A stretch of DNA of 64,000 bases from G963663315 sp963663315 (lineage in GTDB: Bacteria; Pseudomonadota; Gammaproteobacteria; Arenicellales; Poriferihabitantaceae), in the NCBI GenBank assembly GCA_963663315.1, contig OY760176.1:62001-126000 (forward strand), in the 5' to 3' direction. Below are positions 17,694-26,297 of this stretch, piece by piece. The first letter of the stretch is position 1; each line of letters opens with the position of its first letter. The position numbers and the translations under genes were made by a program. The notes under the pieces were generated by a model. That model made no database searches, was not told the origin of the DNA, and worked only from the letters and a program-made list of their open reading frames with translations.

Positions 17694-18998
17694 ATGAAAA
17701 CGAAAAACAGATGTATTGATCCTGCAAAAAGAGCGACCCTGAAGAAAGCGGGAACGGTAGCAGCGCTCGTTGCCACGGCCCAGTTCAACCCCGCAACGAC
17801 AGCCTGGGTATCCGGCTCTGATTTACCCATCAAGGTTGGAATGCAATTACACAGAACCGGGATTGGCGCCTCCTATGGCAGGTGGTATGAGCGAGCTGCA
17901 TCGGCTGCAGCCGGGATCATAAACGACGAAGGCGGGATTAACGGCCGTCCGCTTGAACTGGTGATCGAGGATGATGGCACGGACCCCAGGCGTGGCGCTG
18001 AAGTGATTGAAAAATTTGCTACCCTGCATAAAGTGGACGTCGCATACGGCACCCTGTTTTCCCATGTTGTCATCGGTTCCTCCCCTCGGGCCGGGGAACT
18101 GAAACTACCCTATTTTGTGGTATCCGAAGGTCATCACGTTGCATCGGGCAGTCTGAATCGTTATGTATTCCAGCCCGGAATAACCGATGTCAAATCCCAG
18201 GTTATTTCCATGGCGCCCTGGGTGTCAGAAAATCTGGGCAAGAAGGTCACTATGATCTTCCCGGACTTTGCCTTCGGTCATGACCATCGGGACTATTTTT
18301 CTGCCGCTATCAGGGAACAGGGTGGCGAAGTGCTTGAACTGATTGCGATTCCTCCCACCGAATCCTCGTTTACCCGGTATCTGCCCAGAATACCCTCCAG
18401 CACCGAAGTGCTTTATCACGTCATGGTCGGGCCGGGTGTGCTCACTTTCGTCAAGGAAATGGGCCAACATTTCGGTAGTAATCGTCCGCAAATTTTTGGT
18501 TTTATTGACTCTCTGGAGGCGGTTGATCTGGCCACACCCCAGCTTGAGTTTCTGGAAGGGACTCACTTCTGGGAAGCGAACCCCCGTTATGCCCAGACCG
18601 GGCAAAGTGAGTATGATCGTTTTTATCGTCAGGCTGTAGGGGTGGATCAGAATGGCGCCAGCGTGAACGACGCCCGGGATGTATCGACCTATTCCCACAT
18701 GTTCGGTTGTTGGGAAACCCTGTTCATTATCAAACAGGCCATGGAAATGAGCGGTTATTCGGATCAAAGTGCAACGCACAAAAAAGCGCTGATTGAAGCT
18801 ACGGAATCATTGCAGAAATTTGCCGAAGGCAGGAATCATCCTCAGGGGGACAAGGTTTTCAATGGCAGGATTCACCAGAGCTTCGGCCATCAGAATATCT
18901 CCCGGGTTGAAGGCGGCCGCCTCAATGTGGTCCATAGAACATCCATCGAAGATGGCCTGTACGAACCCGAGGGCGACTACACTCTGATGGCGCTTTAG
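17694..18998 (+). CDS. ABC transporter substrate-binding protein, branched-chain amino acid/amide type
   Basis: The 434-residue periplasmic binding protein is of the LivK/amide family (type I fold). A strong AGGAGGAG site lies before ATG 17694. The N-terminus (KRATLKKAGTVAALVATA) is a hydrophobic export signal that resembles, but does not fully match, a Tat signal. Family features are the AAAGIINDEGGINGRPLELVIEDDGTDP segment and KVTMIFPDFAFG. Homologues bind branched-chain amino acids, urea or amides; the cargo here is unknown. It is the first gene of a five-gene transport operon and is followed by a strong hairpin. Confidence 0.85.
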   Translation: MKTKNRCIDPAKRATLKKAGTVAALVATAQFNPATTAWVSGSDLPIKVGMQLHRTGIGASYGRWYERAASAAAGIINDEGGINGRPLELVIEDDGTDPRRGAEVIEKFATLHKVDVAYGTLFSHVVIGSSPRAGELKLPYFVVSEGHHVASGSLNRYVFQPGITDVKSQVISMAPWVSENLGKKVTMIFPDFAFGHDHRDYFSAAIREQGGEVLELIAIPPTESSFTRYLPRIPSSTEVLYHVMVGPGVLTFVKEMGQHFGSNRPQIFGFIDSLEAVDLATPQLEFLEGTHFWEANPRYAQTGQSEYDRFYRQAVGVDQNGASVNDARDVSTYSHMFGCWETLFIIKQAMEMSGYSDQSATHKKALIEATESLQKFAEGRNHPQGDKVFNGRIHQSFGHQNISRVEGGRLNVVHRTSIEDGLYEPEGDYTLMAL

Positions 18999-19015
18999 AT
19001 ATTCTGCGCCCGGAC

Positions 19016-19041
19016 GGCCCACCCCGGAAACGGGGTGGGCC
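19016..19041 (+). terminator. Intercistronic GNRA-loop hairpin after the binding-protein gene
   Basis: A perfect 11-bp GC-rich stem (GGCCCACCCCG / CGGGGTGGGCC) closed by a GAAA tetraloop sits 17 nt after the stop. There is no T tract, so it probably stabilises the upstream mRNA or attenuates read-through into the permease genes. Confidence 0.65.
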
Positions 19042-19096
19042 AGCGCGGATGGATGCATCCCGTATTCGAACAAGCTGAAAAACCCCCAGGCTCTCT

Positions 19097-19978
19097 GTGG
19101 ATTTCGGACCATTCCTGATTCTCGCTTCCCTGGAAGGGCTGGTGCAGTCGGCGGTACTAAGCCTGACGGCACTGGGATTGTGCCTGGTGTTCGGAGTCAT
19201 GCGCGTTGTCAATGTCGCCCATGGGGAGTTCTACATGCTGGGCGCCGTTCTGGCCTGGTGGATTACCAGTTTGTCGCCGATTCATCCTGCTCTGGGATTT
19301 TTAGCTGCTCTGTTAATCGGCCCGGCTCTGGTTGGAATCATTGCCTATTGCACCGAAAGACTGGTTCTTAAAAAGCTCAACTACAACCCTGAAGCCACTA
19401 TCGTTGCCACGATAGGAGTTTTGTATATTTTGCAGCAATCTGCCTTGCTACTGTTCGGCCCCGATGCCAGACCAGTGCAGCCGCCATTGTATTTCCGGGT
19501 TGAATTTCCCTGGTTCGGCTACTCCGGTTACAAGCTCCTGGTCGTTGCCATGGCCATTGTTATCCTGCTGGGCAGTTGGTATGTGCTCAGCCGCACCCGA
19601 GCAGGTCTGATCATGCGAGCCACACAGATCGATGGTGAAATGGCACAGGCCTTTGGTATTCCCGTGAACCGTGTCTATGGCTGGGTTTTCGCTGTGGGAG
19701 CCATGTTTGCGGCGCTGGCTGCGGTTCTCATTGTTCCCATTCGCCAAGCCCACTATCTCATGGGTCTCGATCCGTTGTTGATGTCATTTATCGTTGTCAT
19801 TACAGGCGGGCTTGGGAGCATCCGTGGAACCATAATTGCGGCGATTGTCATCGGCATGAGCGATGGCATCATTTCCATGTTCTTTTCCCCCACTCTGGCC
19901 AAGATGGTCGCGACATTTCTGGTTGCCATGGTGCTGGTATTCAAGCCCGAAGGGCTATTCGGGATTAAAGAACGATGA
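19097..19978 (+). CDS. ABC transporter permease, LivH type
   Basis: The 293-residue inner-membrane protein has about eight hydrophobic segments and the LivH pattern: ALGLCLVFGVMRVVNVAHGEFYMLGA near the N-terminus, TRAGLIMRATQIDGEMAQAFGIPVNRVYGWVF, and a VVITGGLGSIRGTIIAAIVIG loop near the end. The start is GTG 19097, after an AGG. The stop overlaps the LivM-type start by four bases (ATGA). It forms the membrane channel with the next gene. Confidence 0.88.
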   Translation: MDFGPFLILASLEGLVQSAVLSLTALGLCLVFGVMRVVNVAHGEFYMLGAVLAWWITSLSPIHPALGFLAALLIGPALVGIIAYCTERLVLKKLNYNPEATIVATIGVLYILQQSALLLFGPDARPVQPPLYFRVEFPWFGYSGYKLLVVAMAIVILLGSWYVLSRTRAGLIMRATQIDGEMAQAFGIPVNRVYGWVFAVGAMFAALAAVLIVPIRQAHYLMGLDPLLMSFIVVITGGLGSIRGTIIAAIVIGMSDGIISMFFSPTLAKMVATFLVAMVLVFKPEGLFGIKER

Positions 19979-20937
19979 AAGCGATTACAGGAAAGAAATC
20001 CCTCCTGCTCCATGCCATGGTCATTGTGGTTCTTTTTTGTCTACAGTTCGTCCTGCCGGAATACTATCATCTCACCGCTACCCGGATAATGGTCCTGGCG
20101 GTTTTTGCCATGGGATTCAATGTCCTTTTCGGCTATACCGGATTGCTTAGCCTCGGCCATGCCATGTTTTTCGCCACCGGGCTCTATGCCGCAGGCCTGA
20201 CCGTCTATCATCTGGGATGGGGTGTGCTCCCCGCATTCGTTTTCGCCATATTCACAGGCGCCCTCGTCTCTGCATTGATCGGCGCCATCGCATTGCGTAC
20301 CCGTGGTGTGGCATTCATGATTGTCACGTTGATGTTTGCCCAGGTGGCTTACCTGGCCACTTTGTATTTCACGACTTATACCCGGGGTGATGAAGGACTG
20401 GTCCTTCCAGAGTCGGCACGAAGCATGGAATTTATGGGGTTGCAGTTAAACCTGACAGACCCTGCCACCCGCTATTTTATCGCGTTGACCCTGCTGACAG
20501 TCTGCCTGGTCATTGTTTATCGCCTGGTCAATGGTCCTACCGGCAGGGCATTGATCGCAATCCGCGAAAACGAAGATAGAACCCGTATGCTTGGCTACAA
20601 TACCTTTGCCATAAAGCTCAAGGCTGTGGTCATCTCGGGAACACTGTCCGCTGCCGCAGGCGCCACCTATGCCCTGTTATTTGCCTATATCGGATCAACT
20701 TTCGCGAGCTTCCAGTATTCAATCGATGCCCTGTTGTTCACCCTTGTGGGGGGCGCCGGTACTATCCTGGGCCCATTGCTGGGCAGTTTCGTGATGTTTT
20801 ACCTGATTGATACCGCCAGTAACTATACCTCTGCCTGGCTGCTTGTCACCGGGATAGTACTCATATTGCTCATCCTTTATTTTCCAAAAGGTATTCTCGG
20901 CACGGTGCGGGAACGGTGGATAACCTGGTTGCCGTAA
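19975..20937 (+). CDS. ABC transporter permease, LivM type
   Basis: The 320-residue inner-membrane protein has the LivM signature NVLFGYTGLLSLGHAMFFATGLYAAG and the cytoplasmic coupling region TGRALIAIRENEDRTRMLGYNTFAIKLKAVVISG. It starts within the LivH stop (ATGA), and its own stop overlaps the next ATG (TAATG). All transporter subunits are therefore translationally coupled. Confidence 0.88.
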   Translation: MKAITGKKSLLLHAMVIVVLFCLQFVLPEYYHLTATRIMVLAVFAMGFNVLFGYTGLLSLGHAMFFATGLYAAGLTVYHLGWGVLPAFVFAIFTGALVSALIGAIALRTRGVAFMIVTLMFAQVAYLATLYFTTYTRGDEGLVLPESARSMEFMGLQLNLTDPATRYFIALTLLTVCLVIVYRLVNGPTGRALIAIRENEDRTRMLGYNTFAIKLKAVVISGTLSAAAGATYALLFAYIGSTFASFQYSIDALLFTLVGGAGTILGPLLGSFVMFYLIDTASNYTSAWLLVTGIVLILLILYFPKGILGTVRERWITWLP

Positions 20938-21671
20938 TGCTTGTCGAAACCCGTAACCTGTCTCGGTCGTTTGGTGGATTACAGGCCGTCCGGAGTGTGG
21001 ACTTCTCGGTTAGCGCTGGCGAGGTGAGGTCAATCATCGGTCCCAATGGCGCAGGAAAGACCACCCTGGCCAGCCTCATATCCGGAAGATTGTCACCGGA
21101 CAATGGTTCAATCCGGTTTTCCGGAAAAGAAGTCACGTCTTTACCGACATGGCGGAGAGTGCGGCTCGGCATTGCTTATACATTTCAAATTACCAGCATC
21201 TACCCGGCTCTGTCGGTTTTTGAGAATGTCGCCATCGCCGCGCAACTTCGGATGCAACTCCGGCAATCCTCTGATGCTGTGAGCACGACCCGGTCTATAA
21301 AGGATATCGTGGCCGAGTGTCTGGGGAGGGCAGGATTAAACATTGACCCACGGCAAAAAGCGGGAGAAACAGCCTACGGTCACCAACGGCTGCTGGAAAT
21401 AGCCATGGGGCTGGCGTTACGCCCATTACTTCTGATACTGGATGAGCCCACCCAAGGATTATCTGACGGAGAAACGGAAGAGTTTAAATCCCTGATCCGG
21501 GACATCAGACAATCCACCACAATCCTGCTGATTGAACATAATGTCCCGGTGGTCATTTCTCTATCGGACCGGATTACGGTAATGAATCAGGGCGCCATAC
21601 TTGCCGAAGGCACACCCGATGAAATCCAGCACAACGAGGCGGTTCAGACTGCCTATCTGGGACGTGTGTGA
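20937..21671 (+). CDS. ABC transporter ATPase, LivG type
   Basis: The 244-residue ATPase has Walker A GPNGAGKTT, Walker B LLLILDEPTQGL and an H-loop in LLIEHN. The signature region reads YGHQRLLEIAMGL, a variant of LSYGQQRRLEIA seen in amino-acid and urea-type importers. The ATG at 20937 is chosen because it overlaps the preceding stop; a GTG at 20916 would lie inside the LivM gene. It powers the importer together with the LivF-type subunit. Confidence 0.88.
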   Translation: MLVETRNLSRSFGGLQAVRSVDFSVSAGEVRSIIGPNGAGKTTLASLISGRLSPDNGSIRFSGKEVTSLPTWRRVRLGIAYTFQITSIYPALSVFENVAIAAQLRMQLRQSSDAVSTTRSIKDIVAECLGRAGLNIDPRQKAGETAYGHQRLLEIAMGLALRPLLLILDEPTQGLSDGETEEFKSLIRDIRQSTTILLIEHNVPVVISLSDRITVMNQGAILAEGTPDEIQHNEAVQTAYLGRV

Positions 21672-22387
21672 GCGCCATGTTTTCAGCAAGCCATGTCAGC
21701 GCTGGTTATACCTCTGGCAGTAACGTGATCAGGGGTGTTTCACTTGAACTGGAAAGAGGAAAAGTGCTTTGCCTGCTGGGCCGAAACGGCGCCGGAAAAA
21801 CATCATTGTTAAAAACGATCATGGGTCTGATACCATTCAGCTCGGGGGAAATTTTACTGAATGGGCTCGAGTTGACAGCCATGAAGGCTCACCAGATTCC
21901 CGCTAACGGGGTGGGCTATGTTCCCCAGGGAAGACGGCTGTTTGCTGAACTGACCGTGGCAGAGAATCTTGAAATTGGCTTGTTGCTGAAAAAACAGGAT
22001 AAGCGCCTTCTGGATCAGGCGCTGGACCTGTTCCCTGCCCTTGGAACGCGGCTCAAACAGATTTCAGGCACGCTGAGTGGAGGGGAACAACAAATGCTGG
22101 CCATGGCAAGGGCATTGTGTCTTCACCCTTCTCTGCTGCTGCTGGATGAACCCACCGAAGGGTTAATGCCCTCAATGATTTCAACTATCCGCAACGTCAT
22201 CAGCCGACTCGCCGGGGAAGGGGTTGCCATACTTCTCGTGGAACAACGAATCGATGCTGTACTGGGAGTCGCTGACCGCATCGCATTTATGGAGAATGGG
22301 GTTCTGCATAAACCCCTTGATGTGGCGGAAGTGGAACACGATGAAGAGCTGGTCAGGCGATATATCGGTATTGGACGGGCTGATTGA
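21668..22387 (+). CDS. ABC transporter ATPase, LivF type
   Basis: The 239-residue ATPase has Walker A GRNGAGKTS, signature LSGGEQQMLAMARAL, Walker B LLLLDEPTEGL and the LivF-type Q-loop region GVGYVPQGRRLFAELTV. It starts at GTG 21668, overlapping the LivG stop by four bases, with ATG 21677 as an alternative. It completes the ABC importer. Its stop overlaps the start of the next membrane-protein gene. Confidence 0.88.
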   Translation: MSAMFSASHVSAGYTSGSNVIRGVSLELERGKVLCLLGRNGAGKTSLLKTIMGLIPFSSGEILLNGLELTAMKAHQIPANGVGYVPQGRRLFAELTVAENLEIGLLLKKQDKRLLDQALDLFPALGTRLKQISGTLSGGEQQMLAMARALCLHPSLLLLDEPTEGLMPSMISTIRNVISRLAGEGVAILLVEQRIDAVLGVADRIAFMENGVLHKPLDVAEVEHDEELVRRYIGIGRAD

Positions 22388-23799
22388 AATCTGAATTTCC
22401 AAAACTGTTATTACTTGCTGGCTGGAGCTTTTGCCCGGCTGATGTTTTGGCCCACAGCGCCGAACGCGGGCTGATTCTGCTGCTTCCGACGGAACTTTAT
22501 ATAATCGGCGGGGCACTGGCCGTTTTGCTGTCTTTTTTTGTGTTAGCCGTCATCCCCCATGGTTTTATCAAACGCTTGTCCGGTTTCAGCCAGCCAATAA
22601 AAGGATTTTCAGGGCTGCCCGTTATTCCCTTTAGCCTGGGGTCTTTTCTGGTACTCGCCTTTTTGATCATCACGGGATTCTTCGGGTCAAGGGACCCATT
22701 GCTTAATCCCCTGCCCATCACAACCTGGACATTGTTTTGGGTCTTGTTTACTCTCCTTCAATGTATTACGGGCAATCTCTGGACCCACGTCAACCCCTGG
22801 AGTGGTATAGCCTGGAGTATCCGGCGAATTTTTTGTCTCAAGTCCCGATATGCTTCACTACCGGAAGGCCTCGGATATTTCCCGGGGATCATCCTGTTTG
22901 CTGGATTTGCCTGGTTTGAACTGGTCGACCCTGCTCCTGAAGACCCCCACCGACTTGCCTGGATGATTTTGGTCTATTGGCTGATTAACCTGATTGCGGT
23001 ACTGATATACGGCGAGGACAAATGGTTTGAGCGTGGCGAGCCCTTTTCCATTTTCTTTCGCTTAATCGGGAATCTTTCTCCATTGCAACCCTCCGGCAAT
23101 GGCGCCAGCAGCAAAATCAGGATAGCTGTTCCCGGGTTAACCATGGGCGCCCTGCCTGCCCTGCCTCTTTCCGGCACACTTTTCGTACTGTTAACCCTGA
23201 GTACTGTTTCCTTTGATGGCCTTTCAGGAACATTCTTCTGGTTGGGCATGATTGGAGTCAACCCGCTGGAGTTCCCTGGCAGAAGTGCAGTGATTCCCGA
23301 CAATTCCCTGGGGTTGCTGGGTGGATTCGGGTTGCTGGTTTTTCTGTACCTGGTGTGCGTGTATGCGGGCTGGAAAATGGCGGGGGCAAAAGTCGGCTTT
23401 GTGGATGTCGCCGGGAGATTGGTGTACTCCATTATCCCCATATCCCTGGTTTTTCATTGCGCTCACTACCTGCCCCAGGTTCTGGTGAACGTTCAGTATG
23501 CTTTTCTTGCCTATAATGATCCGTTATCCCAGGGATCGAACATACTCGGCGCCAGTAACTTTTACGTTACCACTTCATTTTTCAATCATCTGGATGCGGT
23601 GGCCTTGATCTGGGGTTTGCAGACGACGATCATCGTCCTCGGGCATGTGACAGGTGTTTTCATCGCCCACGTTATCGCACTGGATATTTACCAAACCCCA
23701 CGGGTCGCGGTAAAGAGTCAGGTGTTCCCGGCCATACTGATGGTGGGTTACACGGTGTTTGGATTGTGGCTATTGTCTACACCCGCTGCCGCACTATGA
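22384..23799 (+). CDS. Polytopic membrane protein of unknown function, coupled to the ABC importer
   Basis: The 471-residue protein has roughly ten to twelve hydrophobic segments, with charged loops around 200-250 (GEDKWFERGEPFSIFFRL). I do not recognise a named family. The TTG start at 22384 overlaps the LivF stop by four bases, so it is translated with the transporter and probably works with it, perhaps as an accessory channel, a sensor or a membrane enzyme acting on the cargo. A His in HCAHYLP and a conserved-looking NPWSGIAW stretch could be functional. It is the last gene before the integrase island. Confidence 0.55.
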   Translation: MKSEFPKLLLLAGWSFCPADVLAHSAERGLILLLPTELYIIGGALAVLLSFFVLAVIPHGFIKRLSGFSQPIKGFSGLPVIPFSLGSFLVLAFLIITGFFGSRDPLLNPLPITTWTLFWVLFTLLQCITGNLWTHVNPWSGIAWSIRRIFCLKSRYASLPEGLGYFPGIILFAGFAWFELVDPAPEDPHRLAWMILVYWLINLIAVLIYGEDKWFERGEPFSIFFRLIGNLSPLQPSGNGASSKIRIAVPGLTMGALPALPLSGTLFVLLTLSTVSFDGLSGTFFWLGMIGVNPLEFPGRSAVIPDNSLGLLGGFGLLVFLYLVCVYAGWKMAGAKVGFVDVAGRLVYSIIPISLVFHCAHYLPQVLVNVQYAFLAYNDPLSQGSNILGASNFYVTTSFFNHLDAVALIWGLQTTIIVLGHVTGVFIAHVIALDIYQTPRVAVKSQVFPAILMVGYTVFGLWLLSTPAAAL

Positions 23800-23824
23800 A
23801 GTGCTAACTGATTGATTATATTAC

Positions 23825-23907
23825 TGTTTTTCTCTCATAATTTTATTGCCCCGTAGCAGAAACGCCCGTTTCTGTTCCCGCGGTGCTACGAAAACCGGGA
23901 GAAAATC
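23825..23907 (+). promoter_or_regulatory. Leader of the left integrase pair with nested hairpins
   Basis: The 80 nt before the integrase start hold a TTTTTCTCT tract, then an outer repeat CGTAGCA (23852-23858) / TGCTACG (23884-23890) and an inner repeat CAGAAACG (23857-23864) / CGTTTCTG (23867-23874). The interval ends with ACCGGGAGAAAATC before the ATG. The right integrase pair has a similar leader (TTTTTTCTCT about 75 nt upstream and ACCGGAGAAAAGACC at the ATG). I read it as a shared promoter and translation region, possibly with a recombinase binding site. Confidence 0.45.
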
Positions 23908-25038
23908 ATGTCCAATACCCGTCTTACCCAGCGTCTGATCGACGCCCTCAAACCCCGCAAGAAAACCTTCGATCTCCGCGACACGGAACTCAAGGGTTTC
24001 GGTGTCCGCGTGCGCAGCTCCGGAATCAAACGCTATTTCGTGCAAAGCCAGCATGAGGGGACCCGTACCTGGCGCATCATCGGCAATGCCGCCGCAATGA
24101 CCCTTGAGGAAGCGCGCTGCCGCGCACGGTCGGTCCTCGCGTCCCTACACAACGGTGAGGAGATCATTGCCGCCACGAACGAGGAGACGCGGTTCGGGGT
24201 GGTCGCGGAGAAGCTGTTCGAGGCTTGCGAGAGGCACTGGAAGGTCAGCACCAGAAAGGCCAACCGTTTTTATCTCAAGAACCAGATACTGCCCTGGTTC
24301 CGGAACATGCAGGTCGCCGGGATCACCGAGCGGGACGTCAAGCAATGGCACGCCTCGCTCCATGCGACTCCCTTCGCCGCCGACCGCGCGGCGCCCGTGC
24401 TCAGCGTTATCCTCAGGCAGGCTGAGGTTTATGGCTATCGCCCGGAGGGTTCCAACCCCTGTGTCGGTATCAGGCGATACCGGCGGCGTGGCCGGGAACG
24501 CTTTCTCTCGCCGGAAGAAATGCAAAGGCTCGGCGCCGTACTGAGTCGGCATGAACCGGATCATCCGCTTGAGGCCGCAACGATCCGGCTGCTACTCCTG
24601 ACCGGGTGCCGCCGCAACGAAATCCTGACACTCAAATGGTCCGACTACCGCGAGGGGCACCTGTATCTGCGCGACTCCAAGACCGGGCCGAGGACGGTCT
24701 GGCTGTCGTCCCCGGCCCGCGGGATACTGGATGGGCTTCCCCGGCGTGGCGCGTGGATATTCCCTGCACGGCGAAGGCGGGGTTTCTTTTGCCGGACCAT
24801 GATCCAATATTACTGGTCGAAGGTTCGGGGCGAGGCCGGACTTGGCGATGTCCGGTTGCATGACCTCCGGCACAGCTACGCCTCGGTGGCCCTCCTGAAT
24901 GGTGCGACGGTCCCCACGATTGCCAAGCTCCTCGGCCACAACGATACGGCCACGACGCTGAAATACACGCATCTCAACCAAACTGCGGTCCGCGCGGCGG
25001 TCGAGACTGTTGCTCCGATCCTCGCCGGGGAGGCGTGA
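23908..25038 (+). CDS. Tyrosine recombinase/integrase, first of the left tandem pair
   Basis: The 376-residue integrase has an N-terminal DUF4102-like arm-binding domain (FDLRDTELKGFGVRV), a SAM-like core-binding domain, and a catalytic domain with Arg (TGCRRNE), HDLRHSY and LLGHNDTATTLKYTH. It therefore has the Arg, His-x-x-Arg, His and Tyr set. The second recombinase gene starts 3 nt after its stop. A diverged homologue (376 vs 374 residues) lies in mirror orientation at 45042-43918. It would insert or excise the island, with its partner probably needed. The base composition here switches to GC-rich. Confidence 0.9.
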   Translation: MSNTRLTQRLIDALKPRKKTFDLRDTELKGFGVRVRSSGIKRYFVQSQHEGTRTWRIIGNAAAMTLEEARCRARSVLASLHNGEEIIAATNEETRFGVVAEKLFEACERHWKVSTRKANRFYLKNQILPWFRNMQVAGITERDVKQWHASLHATPFAADRAAPVLSVILRQAEVYGYRPEGSNPCVGIRRYRRRGRERFLSPEEMQRLGAVLSRHEPDHPLEAATIRLLLLTGCRRNEILTLKWSDYREGHLYLRDSKTGPRTVWLSSPARGILDGLPRRGAWIFPARRRRGFFCRTMIQYYWSKVRGEAGLGDVRLHDLRHSYASVALLNGATVPTIAKLLGHNDTATTLKYTHLNQTAVRAAVETVAPILAGEA

Positions 25039-25041
25039 ACG

Positions 25042-25923
25042 ATGCCAGAAAATACTACGAGAAGAACGACGAGAAGAATACGACTGACCGACTCCAATGC
25101 GGGCAGGTTCAGACCGGGCGAGTCCGAGTACACGGTCCGGGACACGAAGACACCCGGCCTCGGTGTCCGGATCAAGCCATCAGGTTATCGGACCTGGGTG
25201 TATCACGGCAACGCCGCCGGCAGTCCCAGGCGCCACAGTCTTGGCCCCGTCAGCCTGAAAACAGTAGAGGATGCGCGGCTCGAATGTCTTGAAATCGGCT
25301 TGAAGGAACAGATCAGTGGCGCTCCGGATGAAACCGTGAAATTGGCCGTGCCCAAATTCCGTGACTTCGTCGAGGGAGAATGGAAGACGGCGCGTTACGA
25401 CCATTTTAAACCCTCTACCAGGAAAGGCGTGGACAACGCTCTGAAAACCCAACTTCTGCCGAATTTCGGGACACTGCCGCTCGACCGGCTCACGCGCTCC
25501 CGTGTCAACCGGTGGTTTGATCAATACAGCCGCAGTGCGCCGGGCGGCGCCAATCATGCCCTCGTTATCCTGTCAGGGATCCTGAATCATGCGATAGTCT
25601 GCGGGCACATCACGATGAATCCAGCCCGGGGTGTAAGGCGGAACCCGAGACGGAAGATGACCCGGTTTCTTTCTCGGGAGGAAATCCGCCGCCTTCACGC
25701 GGTGCTTGACGCCTGCGTGGCTGAACGTCCGGTGAACGCTCCAGCGGCGGATATCATCCGTCTCCTTCTGCTCACCGGATGCCGGCGCGGCGAGATCGTG
25801 AACCTGCAATGGCGCGAGGTGGGCGAGGACATCCTGGAACTTATGGACAGCAAGACCGGTCCCCGGACAGTGTTTCTCAGCCCGAAAGCAAAAGCCGTCA
25901 TAGAACGACAGCCCCGACCGGAC
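25042..25923 (+). pseudogene. Tyrosine recombinase, second of the left pair, truncated by an IS
   Basis: The reading frame encodes the arm-binding domain (YTVRDTKTPGLGVRI), the core-binding domain and the catalytic domain as far as the first Arg (LLTGCRRGEIVNLQWRE) and IERQPRP. It is then cut at the left end of the IS3-family element. The HxxR, second His and Tyr parts are lost, so the protein cannot recombine. The intact homologue on the right side (43914-42739) continues from the same point with SPWVFPSP. This locates the break at about residue 294 of 391. Confidence 0.85.
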
Positions 25924-25973
25924 TGAATCGCCCCGGGTTTGTCGGAGGCTCCATTTCTTGAGAGGATGGAGTA

Positions 25974-26297
25974 ATGAACAGATCCAAAAGATATTCCCCG
26001 GAAATCCGGGAACGTGCAGTACGCATGGTGTTTGAACCCCAAAGTGAGTATGAATCCGAATGGGCGGCCATGTGTTCGATATCGAGCAAGATTGGCTGTA
26101 CGGCGGAGACTTTGCGTAAATGGGTGCGACGGTCAGAGACTGATCAGGGAAAACGATCAGGAATGACGACTTCAGATCGAGAACGACTCAAGGAGTTGGA
26201 GCGCGAGAATCGAGAACTGAAGCGTGCTAACGAGATTCTGCGTAAGGCGTCCGCTTTTTTTGCCCAGGCGGAGCTCGACCGCCGACCGAAGTATTGA
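25974..26297 (+). CDS. IS3-family OrfA (copy A)
   Basis: The 107-residue helix-turn-helix protein (RSKRYSPEIRERAVRMVFE start, GCTAETLRKWVRR recognition helix) has a C-terminal leucine-zipper-like coiled coil (RLKELERENRELKRANEIL). A run of seven T at 26255-26261 in the zero frame reads T TTT TTT. A -1 shift there enters the orfB frame with no stop, the usual way IS3 elements make the OrfAB transposase. Confidence 0.88.
   Translation: MNRSKRYSPEIRERAVRMVFEPQSEYESEWAAMCSISSKIGCTAETLRKWVRRSETDQGKRSGMTTSDRERLKELERENRELKRANEILRKASAFFAQAELDRRPKY

Noticed and set aside
23800..23907. A tRNA gene as integration target beside the left integrase
   Set aside because: The hairpins there do not form a cloverleaf and no tRNA-like T-loop sequence is visible.
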